From NCBI GenBank assembly GCA_947652605.1, contig OX393577.1, positions 65,434,108 through 65,498,107 on the forward strand: 64,000 nt of DNA, read 5' to 3'. Both the position numbers and the translations under genes were made by a program. Below, in pieces: positions 10,830 through 23,427 of the stretch (position 1 is the first letter of the stretch; the number at the start of each line of letters is the position of its first letter). The stretch comes from Elmis aenea (Eukaryota > Arthropoda > Insecta > Coleoptera > Elmidae). Below the pieces are notes generated by a model, which saw only the letters and a program-made list of their open reading frames with translations, ran no database searches and was not told the DNA's origin.

Positions 10830-11769
10830 ATATCTTGCAGGTCTAAACCTTGCCCAAACTTTTATTATGTTAGAAAAACGCTGTTCCTTAATTATGTTTT
10901 TTTTTCCAGTATGCTTTCTATCAGTTTTAATCTTTCTGTTCGGAAATATAAAACTTTTATAAAAACCATAGCTCCAAGAGAAATTTTACTGATAGATCAA
11001 CATACCCTCCCGAACTCGGAGATGTAATGTGTGTGTTTTTTTCCCACATGAAATATTACGACAACAGCATCTAATTTTGATATGTGCACGATTGCTCAGC
11101 TTTATTACTTTCGCTCGACTGGGAAGAAAAATTATTGCAATTTACGAAATAAGCGAGCACCTTTCACTAGCCCAATGAATTTGTTAAAGTACGTGTTTTA
11201 TGGCTGCTCAAATCCTGCGCCCGGTTCAGTTGCATCGAGATGTTCATATCTACCCCAGACGTTGTCTACGTTTATCGATCAGGCAACCTTGGCTGGCTTT
11301 ATATGATCCTAAATGTGCCAGCTCATTTGTAATATTAATTGTCTTACAACTTAACAGTAATACATGACACTTAACGAATTCGGGCAATTTGCATAATTTC
11401 GGGATATTCAGAAGACGAAATGAATCTCACTTAAAACTTTAATTATAACGTTCACCTTAGCAGCTGTTACGAAATCTTTGCGTAAAAATCCGCGACTGTG
11501 ACTTCAGTGTAAAATTTTGATATGTTGTTTTTCGTGATTAAATCGAAAATAATTTGATTAATTTTCTTCTGTGCAAAAAAAATTAATTGCCAATGCAGAT
11601 CGGGTTACTCAGCAGATTTTCTGTTGGTATATAAAGGTATCGACGTGCATCAATAATTGCTTGACGACGAAGATTAATTAAAAACGGAAAATATCATTAG
11701 GGAAATGTTTATTTTCGAAAATTGTTGCAATAAAACTTTTAAAGTACTAGGAAATTTACCACTAACCCA
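10830..11769. other. Non-repetitive-looking DNA, no gene recognised
   Basis: The stretch 11060-11310 is somewhat richer in GC than its surroundings, and a TATATAAAG occurs near 11628. I could not tie either to a transcript or a known protein. Confidence 0.35.
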
Positions 11770-11845
11770 CCCTGTTCTTGATGCAATAAACACAGCCTTG
11801 ATCAGATTCTAGCGACAACATAATATCCTGACCTTTCCTGGCCAG
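11770..11845 (-). repeat. Fragment of dispersed repeat R1
   Basis: Minus-strand match to the copies at 27.9 and 51.35 kb, centred on GCAATAAACACAGCCTTGAT and TCTAGCGACA. Only one end is kept. Confidence 0.6.
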
Positions 11846-13041
11846 TTTTAAATATAACATTTGCTTTAGTTAAAATAAAATCCGATTTTTCCTGTAAAAA
11901 GTGCAAATACTATAGGACATTTTGTATATCTTGTATTGTTTCGTTGCTAATTTACATTTTCTATAATACATGTGCTAGGTTCTTGGTCCTAAACTCAACC
12001 GTATTTGAGTAATACGTAAAACATTCTTCACAAATGTCACATCTTTGAGCCCCTTGCATAGAAGACAAATATTTCCATAGCTTCGTTATTAGTAAAGACA
12101 CAAAAAATTATTTATTACAAAACTCGTTCACAATTAGTTGCATGATCTGAAATTATTTTTAAATACACCAAGCTTTTCGTTTTTGCGTACCAGTATGCAA
12201 CTTTGTTTCTTACATAACACCCTTAGCGCTTTTTAATTCTCATCATAAATAATAAAACAATAAAATTTATTTCTACAAGCAAACGATATGGTTGAGGTAT
12301 TAGGGACCTCTAGGGTATTCTGTTTATGTAAAATGGCCCACCATTCAAGAATATACTGATATGGCCTACAAATGACTTTCGCCATACATACTTTTGAATT
12401 TTTATTGAAAAAAGTTTAATTTGTTTCCATTTTCCTTCATAGTGTGTTCGAATTTTTGGATAAGAGTGTTAATTATTATTAGTTAATCTTTATTTATATT
12501 AATAAAGGATGTGCTTTTCGAATAAGATGCTAACTTTGAAAACAAACTGATTACTATCACAACTCTTTATCATTTAAAGTAAACTACTACCATAATTGGT
12601 CGTCTATACAATTGGAATGCCCTATCGGATGAACGTCTACAACGAATGTATTAATCTGGACCAAACTCTTAAACGATTCACGGGTCATGATTGAAAATGA
12701 GCATGCAGAAAACGAATCACTTCTTTTAACAAGTTCAAAGCAGTTTCCAGTAAATTTCGAAATCGTAAAACTAAAAATAAATCAACTGCGAACGCTTTTA
12801 TTAAGAATATCCTCGGCCAATATGCTTCGTAAAATTTAATGTATCAAACTTTATTGCTATTGAATTTTCGCAAATGAAGTCCGCCAGCAGTTTATATATC
12901 GCGTGACTCAGATTGTGTCAAAATTCCTTTCTGCTTCCGACCGAACCAGAGGCTGAAATTTTGCTCGCTTGCAGTTAATCATTTTCAATCAAAGAAATAC
13001 TTGCAAAACCGGATGTTTTCGGGTAAAAATATTTTTGCTAA
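11846..13041. other. AT-rich DNA with a divergent repeat copy
   Basis: About 12060-12240 is a diverged copy of the ~300-bp unit arrayed at 22.3-25.1 kb (AGCTTCGTTAT and AGTATGCAACTTTGTT). Bases 12365-12386 are an exact 22-bp match to 3075-3096. Nothing coding was recognised. Confidence 0.45.
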
Positions 13042-13140
13042 TATACAGGGTGACAATTATCTACCACGTTACGTGGGAACTTTACTATTATAAGAGTTGG
13101 ACAGTCGGTTAAATTAGCAAAGGTGGGCAGAATTGCATAA
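13042..13140 (+). repeat. Single end of a TA-type MITE
   Basis: Starts TACAGGGTGACAATTATCTA and includes GGGCAGAATT, matching the complete 202-bp element at 26313-26514. Only this end is evident. Confidence 0.5.
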
Positions 13141-14627
13141 GAAATGATCTTGGTTAAAGAAAAGCATTGTTGTTAAATTTTTAAGAAACCTGCAAAACAT
13201 CAGGAGTGTATGATTTTAAACACTTAACAAAAATGTTTTTCGGACACTTATTGACATAGTCAAATTTAATTTATGCAGGTCACGGCACACTTAATAAAAA
13301 AATATTTTTTCATCCAAAAATTATTTGTGGTTATGAAAATTAACCAAAATAGTGCAGTTGTATTCAAAATTGCTTCCTCTTTTTTTTTTAAATTACGCTA
13401 TGTTTAAGTCCAGTTTTGTTTATAAATAAGAACAGGAAACAAAATGCTGTTGTTTAATCTCAAAATGCAATAACTTTTTGCGAATTATATTCTGTTTATA
13501 AGTTATTTATAATCTCGTACATTTTCGTATTGCATGGCGAAGTAAACAGTAAAATGGCTTGGTTTACTGTTTAGCTTATCCAGTGTTTAATTGGACCACG
13601 GGAAACAGACTTAAACCATTTTCATTATAAATGATTGTGCAGTGCCACTTCCTAACGAATGTTTATTGCGTCAACGCACATGGATATTTTAATATTAACT
13701 GTCTACAAAAATCGTAAGTATTATTAGCAAATAAATAATAATAATTTACATATAATCATTGTGTTTATTTGGTATTTCAATAAATAATAAAAAATCCAGA
13801 GAGTGTTTTAAGCTTAAATATTAATTTATTTCACATTGAAAGTACTGCGAATTAATTTTTAAATTCTGTGCCTCTGTTTTCGTAACAACAATGAATCATG
13901 CAAAAAGTTTATTATTTCATATTTTATGTAATAATTTGGAGACATGATCGTGTATACAAAATAAACGTTTATCATTTTATCAAAACACACAAGTCAAACA
14001 GCCTTTTATATGAAGCGTTTGCCATATGCGGTTGTTTATACTCGTACATTGAAATTTCACACGGCTCTTCGAGATAATTTGACAATAGATGTCGGAAGCT
14101 TAAGATAACAAAATAGAGAAAGCTCCAGTTTGGAAAGAAACGATCATACAAACAATAGCAGTTGTTTGCACATCAAATTTTAATTAGGTAACTCTTGTCT
14201 CGCTTAAGGTGACGTAAAATTCGTAGAAATATTTTTTTATGTGGCTTTTAAGGGTGTTTGCACCATCATTTGTTAGTCAAATTAAAAAACAAATATTTAC
14301 GTACAGTAATATGTAGAGAATCATGCATTCTCCTGTAAGACAAGAGAACGTTATTACCTCGAGTATTTGTTTTTTTTAATAACTCCAAAAACACTGTGGA
14401 AAAAATATTGCGTAAAAATAGATTTTAAACATTGCTATTTTTAAAAGAGCTATTCAAGTGTAAGTAGGTTATAAAAGCAAACTCTTTGCATAGGTAATAT
14501 TACGGAATGTAGCACTTTCTTTAAATTTAAAACAAAAAATATTGATCACAAACTGTTATTAAAGAACAAGTCTTCATGACATACTTATAGATTTTGACGA
14601 TTTTCTCAATCAAATCATTATATTTAA
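13141..14627. other. AT-rich DNA, no feature recognised
   Basis: Many homopolymer and TAATAA-rich runs; no supported gene. Confidence 0.4.
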
Positions 14628-15370
14628 TCAGCTCTTCGGGCCAAACTGGCCCATGGCTTTGTAACAATCATACCTTGTCAGTTTTTTCCAATTTTTAACT
14701 CCTAGTTTCTTCATGTTCTTTTCCACCGTCTTTAACCATTTTGTCCGGGGTCTTGCCTTCGTCCTTCTTTCCGTGTCATCACCCTCAAGTACTTGTTTCG
14801 TTAATCGTTTATGTGGCAATCTTGATATGTTCCAGCTACTTCATTCGTTGTGTCTTTACTACATTAATTATATTTGGTTGACCATTTATAATTTCTCCAG
14901 TTCCCCCATTTGTTCTTCTTTTCCATTGTTCTCTTTCCCTTTTCCCCCAAATATTTTTCTTCCGTAGTACCTTCCTTTCTCAGAACTGTAATGGTTTTTG
15001 CTTCTTTTTGATTCTTTTCCACATTTCACTCCCGTACGTAATTATTGGTCTTATAATTGTTTTGTAGATATTAATTTTTCCCCTCCTTGAGATATTCTTT
15101 GACCTGGTTACATGACCTAATACTGTTATATATCTTGAGCCTTTGATCATTCTTCAGCTTCATTGTCGATAAAGTGACTCCCAAATAGTACTGGCAAATT
15201 TGTATTGGGCCCTCTCCTCCATAACCAGTTCAAATTTTCTGTCTCGTGTCCTGCTCTGCTGGCCATCCAGTATCATAAACTTCGTTTTCTTTTCATTTAT
15301 CTTTAGTCCTTGCTACTTTGCTCTTACTTCGACTTTTTCGATTGCTCTATTAAAGTCGTTTTATTCCTAG
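14628..15370 (-). pseudogene. RTE-like non-LTR retroelement, 3' part
   Basis: On the minus strand, from high to low coordinate: RAIEKVEVRAKQQGLKINEK (reverse-transcriptase thumb region), IYKTIIRPIITYGSEMWKR and the basic C-terminal block ending RPRTKWLKTVEKNMKKLGV...NWKKLTRYDCYKAM. These blocks are typical of the C-terminus of RTE-like endonuclease/reverse transcriptases. Frameshifts and stops interrupt it and the catalytic core is missing. Confidence 0.75.
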
Positions 15371-17179
15371 CTAAAAGGACTAAGTCATGATTCTTTAAAA
15401 ACCATATTGTTATAACGACCGGTCGATATTTGCTTTTAGCGTTCAGTATACATACTACCAATATCTGTTGCATATTTTTATATTTGTACCTAACTTTAAT
15501 TTTAGCTCAAATTTAATCGTTAACAATTAGGTTAAACTTGTAGCGGTACTTTTCAAACACTCTTCGTTTTGCCCAGGCATAAAATTATATAATTATAACA
15601 TACGTGTACAGTAAACTCCAAGAAAATAATAAAAATATTCTCGCCCATAAATTTTTTTTGCTGAAGCACAATATACATTGAAAAAACCTCCGAACGAAAG
15701 ATTCTGCAAATTATTTTTATTTTGACATATTGGAAAACAACTGAATTGTGTGAAAGATGACCCGTTATTTTTCTCCTTCCAAATCACTTCCACATTTTTT
15801 CAGAGATGATAAATGTTGTATTAAGTTGGATTTACTTTTGACCTATTCTTCTGTCAATTTAAAAAATATTGCTTTAGAATTGGTGGTTATTACTCAGACG
15901 TCCATGTGCCAATGCGTAAACAAGCGTCTGGAAAGCTTTGAATCAACATTGTAATGAATTAGGTCGAAGCTCAATTAAAAATTTTAAATGCTTTTGCTAT
16001 ATGACCCAGAACAAGGTTGCCCTAAATTCCTAATTGTATTTTAATTGCTGACATTTACACTGATCGCGCAACACTAAAGAATGCTTTTTATAGGATAGCT
16101 TTAAGCTATAAAATATGGTGATTATGATGAGACCATATTGTAAAATTCCTGTGATTTAACGCTCCTAATAAATTTCTTCAGAAAATCAAAGAAGAGTAAT
16201 TTCAAACTGTAAACTACGAATTCACGACGCACTAATAGCTAAACTCTTGTGGGAGAAGTATTATTTTTCCCTCTGATTGCCTTTTTGTAAAAAAAAAAAA
16301 ACATAACAAAAAGATTTTTTAAGAATCCTCAAAAAAATTAGAACATGAAATATTAGAGTAAACAGAGAGAACCTAGCACTTAACGCATATCCAGTAGATT
16401 GGAAAACATCACTTCAATAAATGTTCAATTACATTACGTTCCTACATCTCAAGATAGTAAAACGTTTTAGCTTTTAGGTCAACGTCATTGTTATCGTGGC
16501 GGTTATTGCAAAAATTTTACGACTAACGAAGCCTTCAAGAAGCCCGAACTAGTGTAATAAAGAAATAAGAATTCCAACAACAATTACCGGCCCCATGAAA
16601 AGAAATGAGTCGGAAGTACGTTAACAAAATGAAGCGATTTCAATTTTTTGATTAGACAAACATTTTTTCGATTTTGTTTATTGTGGGCCTTTAATATGAG
16701 TCGCAGTTCGTAAAAAAAAATATTAAAAATGGACGCCACGTTGTATGCAAAGTATTCCCACAACACATCTTTTTTTTTTATACATACTGTGACGGACCGT
16801 ATTATACATAGGCCGTACTGTTGGGGAAGAGTACTTATCAATCTTGTATTTATTGTTGTTTATTATGTCTCTTGATCGTCTTTGTATGATGGTTGGACCC
16901 TCAAACGTTGTTTTACGTAATACACAAGTCTAGAGCAATTATTACACAGTAAGAAACAAATAAAACGCAACAATTTCAACAACAAACTTCTTTATTTTTC
17001 GACCGGCTGTACATTTCTCGGTGGTTGGTTCTTATTTTTGTTTTTAATAATGTACACCCAATATTGTAATAACTATTTTCTGCTAAACAGTATCCTATTA
17101 ACTCGTAAAACAGTTTACTAAGCGCTTTGTTATCTGTGTTTAAATTTATAAACCATATTTTTTATCTATAGTGCAAATC
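15371..17179. other. AT-rich DNA, no feature recognised
   Basis: Open frames of 65-85 codons here are biased to Phe/Ile/Lys/Asn and match no family I know. Confidence 0.4.
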
Positions 17180-17420
17180 TGTAGAAACATCACAAAGGCT
17201 GTTTTATTTTAGAATTCTCCACAGGTAGGCGTCCGGTAGTTGTAATCGATAAATTCTGAATTAAACGAATACCCGGTTCGTTTAGCAATGAAGCGTGATT
17301 GGAATTACTGTTACAATGTTTCCAAGATAAATCTTCCTGTATGAGGTGTAGCCCCGTCCTGCTTAAACCCACGTAAATAGAAGTGATCGCGAAACAATGA
17401 GATGATTTTAACGAGCAAAA
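17180..17420 (-). pseudogene. Tc/mariner-like transposase fragment
   Basis: The minus strand encodes GFKQDGATPHTGRFILETL, resembling the block around the second catalytic Asp of Tc/mariner-type transposases (QQDGAxxH). Stops and a possible SRFIAKRTG segment follow. Nothing else of the element could be bounded. Confidence 0.5.
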
Positions 17421-18599
17421 GTACTGTGTACCTCAATAGACGAAACAATGCTAGCTTTATTTTTTGTTTCATTTTTAAATTAACTATAGAACTGGGTGAA
17501 TTTAAAAAAAAATCAGACTTGATAAAGTTTATCTGAGTGTGAGAAGTCACTCCTCGTATTAGTAGGGAATAAATCGATTATAAACCGACAAAATAACAAA
17601 CGACAAGATGATAGTTGATAGTCTATGTTTGCTGTATCTCCTAAAGATCTTATTAAGCTCTGTTGAAAAAAATAGTGATGAATCTGCCTCTGAGAGCTCG
17701 TTATGTGACGTTTTATCCTTACTGTGAACAAATAATACGTAATACAAGAACATTCTGGTCCAAGGACGCTTAGCAGCAATCTGTATGTGCCTATCTCACA
17801 TAAGTCTTTAGAAAATTGGAAATGGTTTGGGGATAATGGATGAAAATCTTGAGTTATCTGATGAATGTTCTAAAATGTCTATAGAATTGTATTCTCGGAT
17901 ACGTATCGTGATATGTACATGTTCTCCTTTTCCAAACAATACAAGTTTAACAAGTAAAATACGCAGGAATATTTTACAAAATGAAATGAGAATTAAACCT
18001 GAATTTTTAAGTTAAAGCCAAACACCGTTAAGTCAATTATCTACTTAAATCACACCATTTAGCTCGTATAACGTTACTGGTCCAGCCAGGCCAGTGGTGT
18101 ACCATATATGAAGTACAGAGGTGGTGTTCACACAAGGGTTAGTTAACTTAATTCCAAACAACATATTTGTAAAATAAATTTAACAAACTACCCTACGTTA
18201 AAACTGTCCACAAATTTCAACACACTCTATTTAAAAAACGTAACGCCGTCTGCAATTGCTTATAAAAGTTTTCACATGTTTTCAACTTGGCTCTACATGT
18301 GTACTACATGAATGTTTTACAACTGCACAATACAAAAACCAATATTAATAGGGGATGTACGTAGCAGAACAAATGACAAAGAACACGCATTCAAATTACA
18401 TTGGACTGATCCATAAACTAGCGTAGGAAAAACATTTTTGTAACTAAAATATCCACCGAACAAAAGGCGACCTTGCATTTTTGTTTTTAAATCATCTTAG
18501 CGAACTTAACCATAAAGCGAATTCCACACAAACCGAAAACTCTACTTTTGTCCCATTTAATTAAGTTTAAAAAAATACTACTAAAACAGCGTAGGCTTC
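17421..18599. other. No gene recognised
   Basis: Overlapping short minus-strand frames at 17511-17779 are not supported by any motif. Confidence 0.35.
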
Positions 18600-18895
18600 G
18601 CGCATTAAACGAATGCCTTAATCAAGCAAGCTTAGTCTCAGTTCCGACCGAAACCGACAGAAAGCGACGCTTTTCGAACCTTTGACCCGGGAACACTCGA
18701 AAATCGACGTACGCGCCGGAGCTTTGGAAGCTTCGCCTGAAGCGCGAAAGCTTGAACCGAAGCGGACGTACGTCCGGGTTAACAGCGACGAAGTTTTGTC
18801 ATGTATATAATGTTGCGAAAGCTGAAATTTTGCTACAAGAGGAAGTACATTTGTGTAGTTAGAGCCGCCAGAGAGTGTTGTGTGCTTTAGGGGTA
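18600..18895 (+). promoter_or_regulatory. GC/CpG-rich patch: candidate promoter and non-coding first exon
   Basis: Base composition changes sharply from AT-rich DNA to a CpG-dense tract (CGACC, CGACAG, GCGCCGGAGC, GGACGTACGTCC). A TCAGTT at 18638-18643 fits the arthropod initiator. The tract ends in TTTAGGGGTAAGC near 18885-18897, a good splice donor on the plus strand. The only sizeable frame inside is 29 codons from ATG 18799 and ends at the TAG next to that donor. If real, it would be a 5' exon of a plus-strand gene; the IQ-motif gene at the right edge is on that strand. No TATA box sits about 30 bp upstream. The initiator, donor and composition are seen; the exon call is inference. Confidence 0.4.
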
Positions 18896-19997
18896 AGCTT
18901 TTTTTTTATTGTAATCGTGCAACTGTTTTTTATCTTATCACATAAGCTAATGTTCATTTGGTTAATTAAAAACGTTTGTAATGGAAAATTGCTGAAACTT
19001 GCGCGTTTTGTGAACGATGTGTTAGTACTGCGAGCCCGCGAAAAGTTGTATCCAACATTTTATTATCGTGAAAACAATTTGTAATGGACGGCTATATACA
19101 AGTAAAATGTTCATAGGAGTTATAAAATAAATAAAGAACTACAATAGCTTATTTGGAATTATCGCTGCATTGTTTAATAAACTATTGATTATTTGCATAA
19201 TATTTATCATTACAATAAAACATTTTTATTTGCTCAGTTAATTAAGATTTTCTAGTCGTGTTAAGTTTATTTAAAAAAAAAACACGAGGTGTAGGTAAAT
19301 AAAATGCAAAAACCAAATTAATTGTAAGCTGGACAATGCTTTCAAAGCATCCATATTTAAAATAAGGTTTAAAATGTGTATAATAAAAGAACAGGCACAG
19401 TAATATTACACTATTAGTAACTTTTGCGCATAGAATTACATAAATTTTTAAGCTGCGCCCATATTGGAAAAGTTTTGTTCTTGCGAAACATTTTTCAAAG
19501 ATTTTTTGACTATTTATACCTACTTTAAAGGTTTTTTCTATACTTTTTTATCATTTTCTTAGTAATAAACGTCTCTGTGCGTTTTAGAAATGAATAGGAA
19601 AACCTATAAAAACTGCATTGCATTTTTAGACTTCAAGAATAAACAGTAAGATATTAAAATTGTTCTTGGACGTATACGATGTAAAATGTTCAATTTATCT
19701 TAAAATGTAGATAATATTTGGGTAAAAACTACTCCAATGATTAAGTGAACATTTTAGCCAATCTTATCCGTTAACTTATTAACTTTTTTAAAGTTTTAGA
19801 GTAGTTTTTTTTTTAATATTAAATAATTTTATTCAATTTCTGCTTTCAATATGAGGTACAATGAATTTTTTTTAAATTTTGGAAGGCTACTGTGAATCGG
19901 TTGCTAGAGTATATTGTATGGTTGCTACAAAAATTGAATTAACGTAGCTGTACAACTGTGTTTATATCAAATGACAGTAATTACTCGACGTTGTATA
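18896..19997. other. AT-rich DNA, possible intron start
   Basis: It follows the candidate donor. A 69-codon open frame at 18875-19084 is not supported by any motif. Confidence 0.35.
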
Positions 19998-20540
19998 AAA
20001 TACAGAGTCCAAAAGGTATGGAATATGCCATATATCTCAGTAAATATCCACTTTAGGAAAAAATGTTTTGAATAAAAGTTTTTTGGTACTTAGTTTTTTA
20101 CCATAAGACAAAATTATTTTTTTTTTGTATAACAAAAACGCAATGAGAAAAAATTGTTTTTTTTTAAATGACAAGGTACCCCTATGTTATACTCATTTGA
20201 TAGAGATTTTTTTTTCTCTTTTTAATGATGCAAAACTTTAGTACCCTTACTTAAGCAACTTTTTGAGAAAAACGCAAAAATGGTTTTAATTGGTTAGTAT
20301 TTATTTTTAACAAAAACATCTTAAGAAGCAACATTTTTTGAGAAAATCGACAATAAATGTTCAAACTGTGAACCATTTACAGCTTGGCAATGATAAACTC
20401 GGTTTTTAAACCCGTTTAACAGATTCCCAACTATTTCAGGTGTAATTTCTCTTATGCGATCTTTTAAATTTTTGATATTCTCCGGCTTCTTAGCATAAAC
20501 TTTATTTTTAAGGTGACCCCATCATTGAAAAAATTCTCTT
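19998..20540 (-). pseudogene. Tc-like transposase, C-terminal relic with element end
   Basis: The minus strand of 20330-20520 reads, with frame breaks, NKVYAKKPENIKNLKDRI, EITPEIVGNLLNGFKNRV and CQAVNGSQFEHLL. This is the standard C-terminus of insect Tc-like transposases with a DUF4817-type N-terminus. The element end appears to be TACAGAGTCCAAAAGGTATG at about 19997. The catalytic domain is absent. Confidence 0.65.
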
Positions 20541-22294
20541 TTATTTAAACTATTTAATAAGGACTGTTTAGTGCAAATTATTTTTAATTAAATTTTAAGA
20601 GCAATTTTCTTTTTGTCTACAACTCTATAGAAGTAATTTATATAAACTTACAATTGTATCGTGAATGCCTTTAGGTAGCCATGCCAACTAGTTAAAACGC
20701 CATAGTAATAAATATTTGATAATAATTAGTTACTCACACAATTATTCAAAATAAAAATGACCATGTTATTCAGATTTGCCTAATACACAAATAAATTTAC
20801 CTGACACTTAAGTACACAGTTAAAAAATCGACTTTAGTTAATCGGCTTAGGTACTTCTACACAATTTTGGTGTCAGTTTTATTTTAATTTCGTATTATCT
20901 TGACGCTTTTAAAAAATTCGACAAATTTTTGGTGTGTTAATTTCTGTAAGAATAACACCAAACATTGGATAAATAGCCTTTTTTAGCCATCTAAATTTTA
21001 TTTGGACATATTAACACAATTTTTAAACGGAAATATATAGTCTCAGTCCCGTGTATTGTGACCGTTGTAAACAAATTCTGGCATTCATCTCCTTGTTTCA
21101 TGAAATGAACGTTTTTTATTTAAATAGACATTCCCGGCTTTTCATCCATCATACACGGTTTTCACGTGACAATCGTATAAATCTTCCGATCCTCCAAGAC
21201 AACATATCCCAAGGGATCTGCGATCTACCATCCTTGAACCTTATTAGTTATCCTCGGAACACAGCAGGACATTTATCAACGTTTTTGAAACATTTTACAT
21301 CCCAAAACTTCCGCTAGACATTTTAATAATGCGTGAAAATAATTTTGTTGCTACTTCAACGTCATTTTATTGATATTTAAGGCGGATATTTGGTACATAA
21401 ACTGACGTTTGTACGTATAGGTCTTGCGTAGTCAGTGACGTAACTGTCCAGGTGCGTACGCTAAACAAACTCAGAATACCTATAAATCTCCAATTTTAAT
21501 GTTTAAGTAGCTTGGAACTTTCTAAATTTTTTATAAAGAAGTACATTTGTTTACCTGGAATCCTGTAAGAGATAATTTTACACGAAGTTTTTAAATTATA
21601 GGAGAATTAGGCTAAATCACAGCACGCGATGGATTGGTATCACTAAACCATGGTTTCTGTACACTCTGTTTTTGTTTTGTTTCGGTTTTACCGAAACTTT
21701 ATCTAAATCGGTTGAAACTTTTCATTATGCATCGAAAAAAGTTGTACATTTATTTGTATAATTGCTTTATTATTTCTTGCTTAAACCTTATTCTTCAGCA
21801 ACTTGAAGGAAATTAAAATTTAAGAAGTAGGGAGAAAACACAAGACTAGTATTGTAAAAAACTAAAGCCTTTTTGAAATGAAGTTAAACTCTTCTTACAA
21901 CTGCTCCATGTTTTTAGGGCCTCTGTGTTTCGAACTATAGCCGAAAATGTTTTATGTGGCGATTAATTTAGTTTTGGATAGTTTGTTCTATTTTCTTATC
22001 AGCACATTTGGAAGATAGTTTATATATCTCCGAATGGTTCATCCACGTGTAGTATAAACCAATATAATTGGGTCAGGGTCGTTTATAGACCAAAAACTTT
22101 TGAATCTAATACTTTTATTTAATTACATTAACCATATTTTCGCATTTGTGTGTTGAAAAAATTTTACAATCTTATAATGACGAATAAATTCTTGCGTCAG
22201 TGACTTATTTATTATTATAAATTGTTTTATTTAAAAATCGATCATCTTTCTAGGGCATTATTGCATTTTCAATAGGAGTAATTATAAGATAAAT
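20541..22294. other. No gene recognised
   Basis: An 88-codon frame at 21051-21317 has balanced composition but no recognisable motif or clear splice context. The remainder is AT-rich. Confidence 0.35.
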
Positions 22295-23179
22295 GGTGGA
22301 GGTGCCGGGCATACCAAACTTAATACACAATAATTAATAACTTTATTAGTCAAATAGATACAAAAACATTTTTCTTACAAAAGCTGTTTATTTTGATGAG
22401 CTAAAACAAATAACACTATTTTCACATATACTGAGTGTTCACTTTTTGTGGAACAATATGCAACTTTGTTATTTTAAATGCGACTACCTGCATATTTTTT
22501 CGTTTTCTTGTAGGTAATTTAATTGCCTTTAAGAAACGTTAAGCATAACCTATACCTAAAATCAATATTTCTCGAGTTATTGCAACTTTTATATTTTCTC
22601 GAAAAAAATTAAAATCCAACACAAAATATTTAATAGCTTCGTTATCAGTGCAGATACAAAAAAGTTTTAAATACAGAAGTTGTTTGGCATCGCAAGTTGC
22701 ATAATCTTGCGTTATTTTCAAATATACCGAGTGTTTAGTTTTTGAGAACCAGCATGCAACTTTGTTATTTTTAAAGCAACACCCTGTATATTTGTACGTT
22801 TTCTTGTAGATAATTTAATTACCTTCAAAAAATATTAAGCATGTCCTATACCTAAAAATAATGATGATCAAGTTATTGCAATTTTAATACAGTGAGCTCG
22901 CGTTATAAGCAACTAACGGCGGCCAATTCCGATCTAAAAGTTGCTTATAACGTGAAAGTTGCTTATATGATAGAAATAGAAACGATTCGATTTTTAACAT
23001 AAATAAATCTTGTTTTTAGTACTAAAACTAAAAATAAAAGTTTACACCATAACAACGCGATCGTGGTCGCGTTGCTATGGTGATCTGTACGTACCTATGT
23101 CAAACGAAATACGCGCGTGCCACGTACCTTTAGTCGTGATCTATGTACTTGTACATATCTCAAATAAAAAAATATGATG

Positions 23180-23420
23180 TGATTTCATGGCAAGTATACA
23201 GAGCGGATGAAACGGCTTTATTTTACAAGTGTTTACCGGAAAAAACTCTTGTTCATACACGTAAGAAAAATATTCCCGGGAGAAAAATATCTAAGCAACG
23301 AGTTAGGTACTATTATACCGTGTGCTAATTCCACCGACAATCATAAATTGAACTTATGGTCTTTGGTAAATTATATAAAGCCAAAAAGTTTTAGTAATTT
23401 AACCTACGAGTTTATTACAT
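23180..23420 (+). pseudogene. Tigger-type DDE transposase fragment
   Basis: WQVYRADETALFYKCLPEKT with LVHTRKKNIPGRKISKQR matches the block around the first catalytic Asp (ADE) of pogo/Tigger transposases. After a frameshift come NSTDNHKLNLW and KPKSFSNL, matching the next conserved block. The coding sequence is cut at 23427 by the nested element, and the N-terminal DNA-binding region is absent. Confidence 0.8.
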
Positions 23421-23427
23421 TATTATA

